Below are positions 1-9,312 of a stretch of DNA of 64,000 nucleotides, in pieces. The translations under genes were made by a program, and so were the position numbers. The notes beneath the pieces were generated by a model that was not told the origin of the DNA, did not search any database, and saw only the letters and a program-made list of their open reading frames with translations. Origin of the DNA: Planctomycetota bacterium (GTDB lineage: Bacteria > Planctomycetota > J058 > JAJDCP01). Each line of letters starts with the position of its first letter. Within the stretch, counting starts at the first letter, position 1. Location of the stretch: contig JAJDCP010000005.1 in NCBI GenBank assembly GCA_029260765.1, forward strand, positions 62,001 through 126,000. The letters run 5' to 3'.

Positions 1-3000
1 CGCTCAACTCGCTGTCGTTCCCGGGCAGCAGCCAGATCGCGTGGCCTCTCAGGTCTGCGCTGCTGGCTTGCTGCAGAGGAGCATCGCGCACAACAGGCAC
101 AAAGCGGCTGCAGTCGGTGGTGGCGACCGGTGTCGCACAGGGCTCGGCGAGCTTGCAGGCGAGCTCAGGCACCGGCGCCTCCGCATCTTCGGCGCTCAGC
201 GCGGCTTCGAGGTCGCGGATCCAGTCGGCTACTGTCAAGCGGTCCGGCGAAGCCTGCAGCCGTCCCACGGCAAGCCCTGTCTGTTCGAGGATCTCTGCGC
301 GGATCTCCGTTTGGCGGATGCTGTCGATGCCCAGATCGGCTTCGAGGTTCAAGTCGTCCTGCAACAGCTCGCGGCCATAGCCCGAGCGCGTCTCGATGGC
401 GTCGAGCACGACCTGGCGGGCACGGCCGGTCGCGGAGGGAGCGTCGGCGGCAGGCGCGCCAGAGGCCGGCTTGTGATGGCTGAAGTCCAGCCGGATCAAA
501 TCAGACAGGAATGCCCGGCGTTCGTTGAGGTAGGCAGCGCGCATGTCCGCCGGGGCGTCCGCCAGCTCCGCGGGCAGCAGGGTCTCTTGCGCGACGGCAA
601 GAGTTGGGGGAGCCGCAGGCGTGCTCGTTTTTCTCCGTCGGGGTTTGCGCGGCAGGCGGTGCTGGAACAACCTCTCCAGGTCGGGCACGCGCCCGCGGCT
701 GGCCAACAATCCCAGGGCTTTGAGCAGCTGGCCGACCTCAGAGCCGCGCCGCACCATGGTCGGCACGCTGGCGTGAGGCGCGTCCAACAGAGTGTCGTCG
801 ACGAAAGCGCACAGCGACGAGCCCGGGCCGACTTCCACGAAAGTGCGGCAGCCCGCGGCATACAGGCTGCGCACGTTGTTCTCGAACAACACCGCTGAGG
901 TGGTGTGGTCGGCCAGCAGTTGCCAGAAGCGCTGGTCGAAGGCGGCCCCTTCAGGGTAGAAGTCTCCGAGCAGGTTCGATTGCACGGGATACCGCGGGCG
1001 GCGCACGCCCACCCGCTGTCCGGCTTCCCGAATGCGGGCCGCCACCGGCGCGACCAGCTTCGAGTGGAAGGCGACGTTGACGGCCAGGCGCCGCGCCATC
1101 ATGCCGGCCGCCTCAAAGCTGTCGAGGGCCGCGGCGACAGCCTCGGGCTCGCCGGAGATGGTGGTCAGGTTCGGAGAGTTGCGGTTGGTGGGGACCACAT
1201 AGCCGGGCAGCTCGGCCAGCACCGCCTCGACGGCATCCCAGCCCGCGTTGACTCCAGCCATCGCACCCCGGTCACCGGCTTCGGCCTGCAGCTCTGAACC
1301 TCGAAAGCTGGCGAGCGCGAACAGGGTGTCCAGGTCGAACACGCCCGCGACCGCCAACGCCGGATACTCGCCCAGGCTGTGCCCCGCCACGAAGTCGGGG
1401 GTCACACCGGCCAGCCGCAGCACCCGGGCCACCGCCATCACCGTGGCGACCACCGAAGGGTGCGTGTTGTCGGTCTGTGCGAGCTGGGTCTCGACGCCCT
1501 CTTGCCAGAGCAGGTCGGTCAAGCGTTCACCGCGCGCACAAAGTTGGCGACGGTCGGCCAGCTCGAAAACCTGCCGGGCGGCCGGGAAGTGCGCGGCCAG
1601 CTCACGGCCCATGCCGGCGTACTGGCTGCCCTGGCCGGGGCAGAGCAGCGCGAGCGGTTCTGTCCCGTCGGCGGTCTCGTCGTAGTAGATGCCGCGCGCC
1701 AGCCGCAGCACGCGGCGCTCGGGATCGGCCAGGGCTTCGAGCGCCCGCTCGAGTGCGCTGGAGAGCTCGCTGGCGCTGCCCGCGACCACGGCCAAAATGC
1801 GGTCGCCGGGCTCGAGCTGCCGCCACAGAGCGAGAGAGCGTGCGAACAGTGCGTCAGGCTGTGGCTCGGCGCCCATTTCCACCCGCAACGCCCGGGCAGA
1901 GGCCAGCACCTGCTCGCGGCTGGCCCCGCCGATCAGGAACAGATGCGCCGGCAGGACTGCAGCCGGTACGCCGCCACGCGGGGCCTCTTCGAGCACCGCG
2001 TGGTAGTTGACGCCGCCGAAGCCGAACGCATTGACGCCGGCCCTGCGCGGCGAGCCCTTGGTTTGCCAGGGCCGCGCGGAGTCGACCAGGAAGAACGGGC
2101 TCTGTTGCCAGTCGACGTTGGGGGTGGGCGTCTCGCAGTTGATGGTCGGAGGCAGCGTCTGATGGTGCAGTGCCAGGGCGGCCTTGATCAGACCCGCCAT
2201 GCCGGCAGCTGCCTTGAGATGGCCGATCTGGGACTTGACCGAGCCGAGCCCGCAGCTCTGGGGCGCGGCGCCGGACGGCTCAAAAACGGCGTGCAGCGAC
2301 TGCAACTCGGTGCGGTCGCCGACTACGGTGCCGGTGCCGTGGGCCTCGACCAGGCCGACGCTGGCCGGAGAGATGCCTGCCTGGCCGTAGGCCCGCTGCA
2401 TCGCCAGAACCTGCCCCTCCGAACGAGGCGCCATCAGGCCTCGCCCCCGTCCATCGCTCGAAGCACCCACGCCCTGGACGACCGCGTAGATGCGGTCTCC
2501 ATCGCGTTGTGCATCGGCCAGCCGCTTGAGCACCAACATGCCGCCGCCTTCGCCGAGCACGAAGCCATCCGCGCGCGCATCGAAAGGGAAAGAGCCCTTC
2601 TCGGAGAGGGCGCCCAGGGAGCAACAACCGAGGTACATGGCCGGATCGGTCTTGAGGTCGAAGGCGCCGGTCAACACGACGTCGTATTTTTCCTGCAGCA
2701 GGGCATCAACAGCAATGCTGAGCGCGGCCAGGCCGGAGCCGCAGGCGCCATCGACGACCAGGCACTCCCCCTGGATGTCGAAGGTGTTGCCGATGCGCCC
2801 GGCGATGACACTCGCGAGCTGGCCGATGAAGGAGTCTTGGGACACGGCTGGCAGGCGTCGAGCCAGCTCATCTTCCAGGCCGCGTCCGACGGCTTCGCGG
2901 GCTTCTTGGGACAACTCCTGGAAGGCGGGCACCGCCGCCAGGCTGTCGAGGATCATCGGCAGGCTGGCGCGCATCTGTAAGAAGGTCGACCAGACACCGC

Positions 3001-5434
3001 CCTGGCTGTTGCCGACCACCACCGCCGTCCGCTCCTTCGGCAGGTCTGCGGCCTGGCAGCCGGCGTCGGCCAGGGCGCGCGCCGCGACCTCCAACGCCAG
3101 ATGTTGGATGGGATCGATGACCTCGGCCATCGAGGGCGGCATTCGGAAGTCCTGGCTGTCGACCCGAGGATCTTCGTCGAGGAAGGAGCCGATCTTGGTG
3201 TAGCTGCGCCAACGATCGCTGCGGTCAGGGTTGTAGTAGATCTTGGGGTCCCATCGATGCGGTGGAACTTCGCGGATCTGGGAGCGTTTCTCGATGATGC
3301 AGCGCCAGAATTCCTCGGCGCTCTTGGCCCCCGGCACCATGCAGCCCATGCCTACGATGGCGACCGCGACTCCCGCGTGGGGGGCGTGCCCGAAATCAGG
3401 TTGGGGAAGCCCACTGGCCAGCGCCGCCGCGCGCACGCTGACCCAGTCGTGCAGCTCGCGGATCGAGCCTCCGGCGTCGAGCAGCGCGATGACCTGGCCC
3501 GCGTGGTAGGCGCCTTCACGCACTTGCTCCTGGGCCTCGACGGAGAGGTAGTGGGGCACGCGGGGATCTTTGGAGAACGCAGGATTGCGCTTGATGGCCT
3601 TAGCCGCGATGCGCAGATGGCCGGCGTTGGCCGTCTCGATGGCCTGTTTGCGCTCCAGCAGCGACAGCGCACCAGCCGTGCTCAGCTCGCGTTCGAGCTT
3701 GCGGAGCTGATCGGGAAACGCCGTCGCCGCGCAACGCGTCGGCAAGTGGATGCCCTCGCCGAAGACCGTGGTGCGGGCGCAACCTCGCAGGACCTCGGCG
3801 TAGACCGACGAGACCGCACCGCTGGCGACGGTCTCATCGGCAAACAGATAAGCCGTTCCCATCTGGATGCCGCAAGGGATGCCCCGCTGCTCGAGGGCGA
3901 CGCCGAGAGCGCCCGCCATCAGCGCCGCCTCGGGCGTGGCTATGCCGCCGGCGAACAGCACGCCTTCGACCGGAAGACCTGTTTCGCTGGCCTCGATCAG
4001 CTCGAGGCAGGCCAACTCCCAGAGGATCAGGCTGCCGACCGCGCCGATGTGCCCCCCGGCCTCATGCCCTTCGAGGATCAGCCTGAGGACTCCCTGGCGT
4101 ACGAAACTGGAGACGTGGGAAGGAGTCGGAGCATGCAGCCAGGTGCGCACGCCCGCTGCTTCCAGCCGCGCCACCTGCTCAGGCTGTCCGCCAGCGAGCG
4201 TGACGAAGGGCGGCTTGAGCTCGAGCATCAGGGCCTCATGCGCCGCGCGATGGGGCATGGTCTCGTAGCCGATCAAGCCGGCGCCAAAGCTGCGGCCCTG
4301 CATCAAGGCAGCCGTCTCCTCGACCAGCGCGCGGGCGTCCGCAGGCCGCATGGCTCCGAGAGCCAGGAAAGGCAGCCCGCCCGCCCGCTCGACAGCATCG
4401 GCGAAGGCGGGCCGGTCACTGATGTTCGACAGCGGTCCCTGCACCACCGGGAGGCGTGTTCCGACGGCATGTGCCAGGGGGGCGCCTTCACGGAAGGGAT
4501 AGCGGGCCCGCAAGGCCTCGGTGGTCTCGACGATGGCCCGCTCGTAGTGCTCGATCAATGCGCGCACGGGGGGCTCGTGCCCGGCCAACCGGCTGGCGAA
4601 GGCGACGCCCTGGCCGACGGGGAAGAGCGGCCCCTCAGCTGCGAAACCCGGTCGCAGGGCTTCGAGCACGGCGGCACGCAAGGCCGTGGCATCGCCGCAG
4701 GCCTCGGCCTCGGCCTCGAGAGTCTGCAGACGTGCCAGGGCCGGCATCCCCGGCATGCCGCGCAGCCGGATGGGTTGTGCCAGCGCACGGCCCAGCACCA
4801 CGGTGTCGGTGCAGCGCATGCCTGCCACGGCGCGCCGGGCCGTAGCAGCCAGCCCGGATTCTCGGGCCAGCAAGAGGGGGGAGTCGAGCACGGCGCCAGC
4901 TGCCCCCGCCGCAAAGGCACTCGCCGTGGCGCGAGGGCCCAGGCTGCCGCGCGCGATGACCGGCAGGCAGCTGCGCCGCAGCAAGCTCTGCAGCAGCACC
5001 AGGCTGGTCTGCTCAGACACGGGTCCGTAGGCTTCGTGCCCCGATGCGACCAAGAAGCGCGCACCGCATGCGAGCGCCTGCTCGGCATCGTGCTCGTCGA
5101 AGACCTCGAAACCCACGCTGTAGCCCCGTCGGTGCAGCCGCTGCAGGCACTCGGTGGCGGGCCAACAGGCGCTGCGCGGGACGATCAGGCGTGTGTCTGC
5201 GGGCAGCGTTGCCGCGACGCTCTCGAGAGTCTGTGGGTCGGGACAAAATACATAAAGCTCTGCCAACGCTGCGGTATGGAGTGAGGCGATGAGCCGAGCA
5301 TTCGCTGCTGAGTTGCCAAAACGCAGATCGACCAGGCTGGAGGCGCGCTCGCCACTGGCTTCGAGCAGCCCCAGGTCTTCGATGCCGGGTGGAAGCGCTA
5401 CGATCAGCCGGAAAGTACGGGAGCTGGCTTCCAT
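1..5434 (-). CDS. Giant type I polyketide synthase (NMO-like, NMO, KS, AT, ACP), C-terminus beyond window
   Basis: The minus-strand frame is open from the left edge to an ATG at 5434 (1811 codons visible) and every catalytic motif falls in this one frame. A degenerate TIM-barrel-like half (about residues 15-250) precedes a nitronate monooxygenase/PfaD-like enoyl reductase half (about 310-620, motifs VVQGPLSN and GHEAGGH). The ketosynthase (about 690-1150) has Cys898 in DGACGSG, His1032 in EAHGTGT and His1072 in IGHLKAA. The acyltransferase has GQGSQYAGMG and Ser1353 in GHSLGEY. An acyl carrier domain follows with Ser1705 in DLGIDSIRQ. NMO-KS-AT-ACP order is known from PUFA/secondary-lipid synthases, so a long-chain lipid or glycolipid product is inferred. 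The frame stays open upstream of 5434 and no strong ribosome site marks the start, so it is approximate. Ketoreductase or dehydratase domains may lie beyond the edge. Confidence 0.9.
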   Translation of the reverse strand, partial: MEASSRTFRLIVALPPGIEDLGLLEASGERASSLVDLRFGNSAANARLIASLHTAALAELYVFCPDPQTLESVAATLPADTRLIVPRSACWPATECLQRLHRRGYSVGFEVFDEHDAEQALACGARFLVASGHEAYGPVSEQTSLVLLQSLLRRSCLPVIARGSLGPRATASAFAAGAAGAVLDSPLLLARESGLAATARRAVAGMRCTDTVVLGRALAQPIRLRGMPGMPALARLQTLEAEAEACGDATALRAAVLEALRPGFAAEGPLFPVGQGVAFASRLAGHEPPVRALIEHYERAIVETTEALRARYPFREGAPLAHAVGTRLPVVQGPLSNISDRPAFADAVERAGGLPFLALGAMRPADARALVEETAALMQGRSFGAGLIGYETMPHRAAHEALMLELKPPFVTLAGGQPEQVARLEAAGVRTWLHAPTPSHVSSFVRQGVLRLILEGHEAGGHIGAVGSLILWELACLELIEASETGLPVEGVLFAGGIATPEAALMAGALGVALEQRGIPCGIQMGTAYLFADETVASGAVSSVYAEVLRGCARTTVFGEGIHLPTRCAATAFPDQLRKLERELSTAGALSLLERKQAIETANAGHLRIAAKAIKRNPAFSKDPRVPHYLSVEAQEQVREGAYHAGQVIALLDAGGSIRELHDWVSVRAAALASGLPQPDFGHAPHAGVAVAIVGMGCMVPGAKSAEEFWRCIIEKRSQIREVPPHRWDPKIYYNPDRSDRWRSYTKIGSFLDEDPRVDSQDFRMPPSMAEVIDPIQHLALEVAARALADAGCQAADLPKERTAVVVGNSQGGVWSTFLQMRASLPMILDSLAAVPAFQELSQEAREAVGRGLEDELARRLPAVSQDSFIGQLASVIAGRIGNTFDIQGECLVVDGACGSGLAALSIAVDALLQEKYDVVLTGAFDLKTDPAMYLGCCSLGALSEKGSFPFDARADGFVLGEGGGMLVLKRLADAQRDGDRIYAVVQGVGASSDGRGRGLMAPRSEGQVLAMQRAYGQAGISPASVGLVEAHGTGTVVGDRTELQSLHAVFEPSGAAPQSCGLGSVKSQIGHLKAAAGMAGLIKAALALHHQTLPPTINCETPTPNVDWQQSPFFLVDSARPWQTKGSPRRAGVNAFGFGGVNYHAVLEEAPRGGVPAAVLPAHLFLIGGASREQVLASARALRVEMGAEPQPDALFARSLALWRQLEPGDRILAVVAGSASELSSALERALEALADPERRVLRLARGIYYDETADGTEPLALLCPGQGSQYAGMGRELAAHFPAARQVFELADRRQLCARGERLTDLLWQEGVETQLAQTDNTHPSVVATVMAVARVLRLAGVTPDFVAGHSLGEYPALAVAGVFDLDTLFALASFRGSELQAEAGDRGAMAGVNAGWDAVEAVLAELPGYVVPTNRNSPNLTTISGEPEAVAAALDSFEAAGMMARRLAVNVAFHSKLVAPVAARIREAGQRVGVRRPRYPVQSNLLGDFYPEGAAFDQRFWQLLADHTTSAVLFENNVRSLYAAGCRTFVEVGPGSSLCAFVDDTLLDAPHASVPTMVRRGSEVGQLLKALGLLASRGRVPDLERLFQHRLPRKPRRRKTSTPAAPPTLAVAQETLLPAELADAPADMRAAYLNERRAFLSDLIRLDFSHHKPASGAPAADAPSATGRARQVVLDAIETRSGYGRELLQDDLNLEADLGIDSIRQTEIRAEILEQTGLAVGRLQASPDRLTVADWIRDLEAALSAEDAEAPVPELACKLAEPCATPVATTDCSRFVPVVRDAPLQQASSADLRGHAIWLLPGNDSELS

Positions 5435-5474
5435 CGCCGGGTTGTCCTGCCTTATGCTCTGTTGCGTGCGTGGG

Positions 5475-5500
5475 GAAGGCGCAGGGCTTGCGCCGCCTTC
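5475..5500. promoter_or_regulatory. Inverted repeat in the divergent PKS/ArsA intergenic region
   Basis: GAAGGCG (5475-5481) pairs with CGCCTTC (5494-5500), and an alternative stem GGCGCA/TGCGCC is nested within it. It lies between the divergently transcribed PKS and ArsA-like genes and could be an operator or a leader hairpin. There is no other support. Confidence 0.25.
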
Positions 5501-5609
5501 GAAGAGGGGCCGATCGTAGCAGCCCAGGCGGGTGTGTCAAGATGTGGACATGCCACAGCGAGGGCTGAAGCTCGGCGCATCCGGGCAGCCTGTCAACCAA
5601 GGAGTCGCT

Positions 5610-6587
5610 ATGGTCCTCGATCACGCCGAAACTGCTGAGGCTCTGGAGCGTGCGCTTCAACGCCGACTCCTGCTGGTGTGCGGCAAGGGTGGCGTCGGTA
5701 AGAGTAGCGTGGCCGTGGCTCTGGCGCGGCTGGCTGCTTCCCGCGGTCAGCGAGTGCTGCTGACGGCGATGAACGCCCCGCAACCCTTCGGTGGGTTGCT
5801 GCCGGGGCTGGCGGAAGATGGTGTGATCGCCTGCCTGCCCTCGGGGATCGAAGCGCTCAACATGGTTCCGACCGAGACCCTGCGTGAGTACGTGCTGCTG
5901 GTGGTCAAGTTCCAGTTCATCTACAAGCTGATTTTCGAGAACCAGCTGATGCGGAAGTTCCTGCGCGGGATTCCTTCGTTGGCTGAGTTGATGGCTCTGG
6001 GGAAGCTCTGGTACCACTTCAATCAGACCGAAGACGGGGGCCGCCCTCGCTACGACCTGTTGATCCTCGATTGCCCGGCCACCGGCCATGGGGCGGGTCT
6101 ATTGAGACTGCCTCGCAAGGTGCGCGAAGCGACGCCGCCCGGACCTCTGCAGACCATCGCCCGTGATCTGGAGAAGATGCTCGGCGATTCCCAGAGAACT
6201 GGCCTGGTCCTGGTGGCCCTGCCCGAGGAGACGCCGGTCAACGAGCTGCTCGAGCTCGAGGCCGCCGCGCGGGAGGAGGGGGTCGCGCCGCTGCTGGCAG
6301 TATGCAACGCTTTCTATCCGGCCCTGCCCCCGCGACAGGCCCGGCCGGGCGGCATTGAGAGCGAGCCTCTGGCCACCCTGCTGAGCGCCCATGATGCCTA
6401 CCAACGGCGGCAGGCGCTACACGCCCGCCAGCTCGCCCGGCTTCGGGCGGGGGCGGGCACAACCGTATTGACGTTGCCCTGCTGTTTCAAGGCCGAGCAC
6501 AACCCCATCGAGCCGCTGCTCAGCGTATGCCAGCGGATTCTGGCCCACGGCGGCGACGCATCCTTTGACAACTGGGAGGACAGCTGA
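5610..6587 (+). CDS. ArsA/GET3-family P-loop ATPase, first of a pair
   Basis: A 325-residue SIMIBI-class ATPase with the deviant Walker A CGKGGVGKSS near residue 21 and an ArsA-like switch segment LDCPATGHGAGLL. The start at 5610 is chosen because AAGGAG (5599-5604) stands five bases before it; the frame is open further upstream to 5532. Where active ArsA proteins have a DPA segment after the first strand, this one reads LTAMNAPQPFGG, so its nucleotide response may differ from its partner. It overlaps the second ATPase by one base (TGATG), which implies translational coupling and probably a heterodimer. No arsenic genes are nearby. Two-gene ArsA-like pairs also occur in Actinobacteria; the function is unknown. 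Confidence 0.85.
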   Translation: MVLDHAETAEALERALQRRLLLVCGKGGVGKSSVAVALARLAASRGQRVLLTAMNAPQPFGGLLPGLAEDGVIACLPSGIEALNMVPTETLREYVLLVVKFQFIYKLIFENQLMRKFLRGIPSLAELMALGKLWYHFNQTEDGGRPRYDLLILDCPATGHGAGLLRLPRKVREATPPGPLQTIARDLEKMLGDSQRTGLVLVALPEETPVNELLELEAAAREEGVAPLLAVCNAFYPALPPRQARPGGIESEPLATLLSAHDAYQRRQALHARQLARLRAGAGTTVLTLPCCFKAEHNPIEPLLSVCQRILAHGGDASFDNWEDS

Positions 6588-7705
6588 TGGGCGGCCTGGC
6601 CGAGGCGTTGCAGGGGAGGCGTGTGATCATCTGTACGGGCCCTGGCGGTGTCGGCAAGACCAGCTGCGCGGCCGCGCTGGCGTTGCACAGCGCACGGCAG
6701 GGTGCGCGGGTGCTCGTGCTGACCATCGATCCGGCCAAGCGGCTGGCTGACGCACTGGGACTGAGGAGTCTGGACCACCAGCCCCAGAAGATCGAGGCCG
6801 ACGGGCTGCGGGGCGAGCTCTGGGCCTTGATGCTCGACGTCCGCCAGACCTTCGACGAGCTGATCCAACGCCACGCGCCGAATCCGGCCCAAGCACGCCG
6901 CATCCTGCGCAACGGTTTCTACCAGTATCTCACCGACTCCCTGCCTGGCGCCCAGGAATTCATGGCGGTCGAGAAGTTGCACGCGCTGGTTGAGGGCGAC
7001 CGCTTCGATCTGATCGTGGTCGATACGCCGCCCGCGGCCAACGCGCTGGACTTTCTCGATGCTCCGCAACGCATCCTCGATGTCGTCGACAGCCGCACTC
7101 TGCGTTTCTTGTTCCAACCCTACAAAGCAGGGGGCCGCTCGGGGTTCGGGCTATTCAGCCGTGGGGGCTCGTTGATCTCGAAGACCGTGGCCCGCTTTGT
7201 CGGCTCGGAGATGTTGGCGAGCATCAGCGAATTCATCGGCGAGTTTCAGGGCTTATACGATGGTTTCCGCGAGCGCTCTCAGCGCGTCCAAGAGCTGCTC
7301 TTGGGCCCCGAGAGCGGCTTCCTGCTCGTGGTCTCGCCGGCCAGTCTGCGCTTCGGTGAGGCGGGTGCCTTCCGCGACGCCCTGAGCGCACGCGGCTTCC
7401 CCCTGCTCGGGGTGATCGCCAACCGCGTGCGGCGCGACTACCCTCTGCCAGATCCCGATCTCGAGCCCGCGCAATGGCTGCGTCGCCACCAGCCTGAGCT
7501 CAGCCCCGCAGAAGGCCGCGCGCTGCTGCTGGCAGCCCGCCGCCTGGCCGCTCTGGCCGCGGCTGATCGCGAAGATCTGCGCCGTGGCTTCGCCGCTGAG
7601 CTACCGAGCGCGCAGGCCGAGCAGCGCCCCGAAGACATCCACGACCTGCCAGGCCTGGCCTGGCTGGAGGCGCGCCTGTTTGGTGGTGGGAGCCGCGTGG
7701 AGTGA
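6587..7705 (+). CDS. ArsA/GET3-family P-loop ATPase, second of a pair
   Basis: A 372-residue ATPase with Walker A GPGGVGKTS near residue 20, the typical ArsA segment TIDPAKRLADALG, and a switch II region IVVDTPPAANALDFLD. Unlike its upstream partner it keeps the DPA motif, so it is the more conventional ATPase of the two. Its start codon overlaps the stop of the first gene. No CxC metal-binding site of the kind used by arsenite pumps is evident, and no tail-anchored-protein partner is visible nearby. A membrane-targeting or chaperone-like ATPase role is inference from the family only. Confidence 0.85.
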   Translation: MGGLAEALQGRRVIICTGPGGVGKTSCAAALALHSARQGARVLVLTIDPAKRLADALGLRSLDHQPQKIEADGLRGELWALMLDVRQTFDELIQRHAPNPAQARRILRNGFYQYLTDSLPGAQEFMAVEKLHALVEGDRFDLIVVDTPPAANALDFLDAPQRILDVVDSRTLRFLFQPYKAGGRSGFGLFSRGGSLISKTVARFVGSEMLASISEFIGEFQGLYDGFRERSQRVQELLLGPESGFLLVVSPASLRFGEAGAFRDALSARGFPLLGVIANRVRRDYPLPDPDLEPAQWLRRHQPELSPAEGRALLLAARRLAALAAADREDLRRGFAAELPSAQAEQRPEDIHDLPGLAWLEARLFGGGSRVE

Positions 7706-7964
7706 GATTCCCGGCACATTCCTAAGGTTGCGCCGCCTGTGGACGCCGGATACAACCGGGGCCTGGCTGTCCACTCGTGATTCCTGAATCTCGCTAGCCT
7801 GGATCCGTCACCAGGATCGTAGCGAGGACCCGGATGGCCGCGAGAATTCGGGCTTGAGCAGCGCAGACGCTACGTGTGTATCTTCGAGCAGCGAGAGGTC
7901 GAATTCGCCGGTCAGGCGGGGCCGCAGCAGAAACTGGTGACGGATGCAGGCTATGGGGGCGACG
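7706..7964. other. Intergenic region, 259 bases
   Basis: No open frame of convincing quality, terminator with a T tract, or clear promoter is visible. It separates the ArsA pair from the lysine-degradation pair, so an unrecognised promoter is likely here. Confidence 0.4.
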
Positions 7965-9302
7965 ATGAAGAATGTCCTGATCATCGGCTGTGGCAAGTCC
8001 ACCGCGGTGTTGGTCGACTACCTGCTCGCCGAGGCCGAGAAGCATGATTGGCAGATCTGCGCCGCCGACCGGGACCTCGCGCTCGCCGAGCAGCGCATCG
8101 CCGGCCACCCGCGGGGTCGAGCTCTCGAGCTCGATGTGGCCGATGTCGCTCAGGTCGAAGAGCTGGTCCGCGCCGCAGATCTGGTGGTGTCGATGCTGCC
8201 CGCGCACATGCATGGTCCGGTCGTCGAGGCCTGCATCCACTTCCAGGCGCACTTCGTGTCCGCCTCCTACGTGCCGCTCGAGGCACGCGAGCTGCAAGAC
8301 GCCGCCACCCGCAACGGCATGACCCTGCTCTGGGAGATGGGCGTCGATCCCGGCATCGATCACCTGTCTGCGATGGAAAAGCTCGATGAGCTGCGCGGGC
8401 AGGGAGCCCGCATCACCGCTTTCGAGACTTTCACCGGAGGCCTGGTCGCTCCTGCCAGCGACGACAATCCCTGGGGCTACAAGTTCACGTGGAACCCTCG
8501 CAACGTCGTGGTCGCCGGCCAGGGCGTGGTCAAGTTCAAGCACAACGGACGCTACAAGTACATCCCCTACCACAAGCTGTTCAGCCGTTTTGAGCCTCTC
8601 AGCATCCCCGGCTACGGGAACTTCGAGGGCTACCCGAACCGCGACTCGCTCAAATACCGCAACCACTATGGCCTGTTCAACGTCGACACCATCTACCGGG
8701 GCACCCTGCGCCGACCAGGCTTTTGCCGGGCGTGGAACTGTCTGGTGCAGCTGGGGCTGACGGACGACTCCTACCAGGTCGAAGACCTGGCCAACATGAC
8801 CTATCGGGACTTCGTCAATGCCTATCTCTGGTACGACAAGGAGATGTCGGTTGAGCTGAAGTTGCGGGCCTACCTGAAACTCGACATGAACTCGCCGGCG
8901 CTCGAGATGATCAAGTGGTTGGGCTTGTATGCAGACGAACCGATCGGCTTGAAGCGGGGTACGCCTGCGCAGGTCTTGCAGAAGCGCCTCGAAGAGAAGT
9001 GGAAGCTCGGGCCGGATGACCGGGACATGATCTGCATGCTGCACAAGACCGAATACGAGCTCGACGGCAAGCGCTGGTTGGTGCAATCGTCGATGGTCAC
9101 CCTGGGCGAAGACAGCGTGCGCACCGCGATGGCCCGCACCGTGGGACTGACCGCCGGCATCGGTGCCAAGCTGGTCCTGACCGGTGAGATCACCCGTCGC
9201 GGCATTCTGATTCCCACCGGGCCCGAAGTGTACAAGCCTGTCCTGGCGGAGTTGCGTCAGCACGGCATCGCATTCCAGGAACGCACAGAACAGCTCGATT
9301 GA
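7965..9302 (+). CDS. Saccharopine dehydrogenase (L-glutamate forming)
   Basis: A 445-residue protein opening with a Rossmann fold (VLIIGCGKST) and carrying SMLPAHMHGPVV, YVPLEARELQ and WEMGVDPGIDH, as in the LYS9/SDH branch of the saccharopine dehydrogenase family. It should oxidise saccharopine to aminoadipate semialdehyde and glutamate. ATG codons at 7944 and 7953 are possible, but 7965 follows a G-rich stretch (GGGGG) and places the Rossmann strand at the N-terminus. It lies 10 bases before the lysine-ketoglutarate reductase gene. In animals and plants these two activities are fused in one polypeptide; here they are separate and in reverse order. The direction of use (degradation, not lysine synthesis) is inferred from the pairing with LKR. 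Confidence 0.85.
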   Translation: MKNVLIIGCGKSTAVLVDYLLAEAEKHDWQICAADRDLALAEQRIAGHPRGRALELDVADVAQVEELVRAADLVVSMLPAHMHGPVVEACIHFQAHFVSASYVPLEARELQDAATRNGMTLLWEMGVDPGIDHLSAMEKLDELRGQGARITAFETFTGGLVAPASDDNPWGYKFTWNPRNVVVAGQGVVKFKHNGRYKYIPYHKLFSRFEPLSIPGYGNFEGYPNRDSLKYRNHYGLFNVDTIYRGTLRRPGFCRAWNCLVQLGLTDDSYQVEDLANMTYRDFVNAYLWYDKEMSVELKLRAYLKLDMNSPALEMIKWLGLYADEPIGLKRGTPAQVLQKRLEEKWKLGPDDRDMICMLHKTEYELDGKRWLVQSSMVTLGEDSVRTAMARTVGLTAGIGAKLVLTGEITRRGILIPTGPEVYKPVLAELRQHGIAFQERTEQLD

Positions 9303-9312
9303 GGAACCTGTC

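Noticed and set aside
1379..5284. Long plus-strand open frames (1379-2980 and 3101-5284)
   Set aside because: They are antisense to the PKS, whose active-site residues are all in one minus-strand frame; the plus frames show no recognisable domain.
5013..6089. Minus-strand open frame crossing the PKS start and the first ArsA-like gene
   Set aside because: It overlaps two well-supported genes and has no family features.
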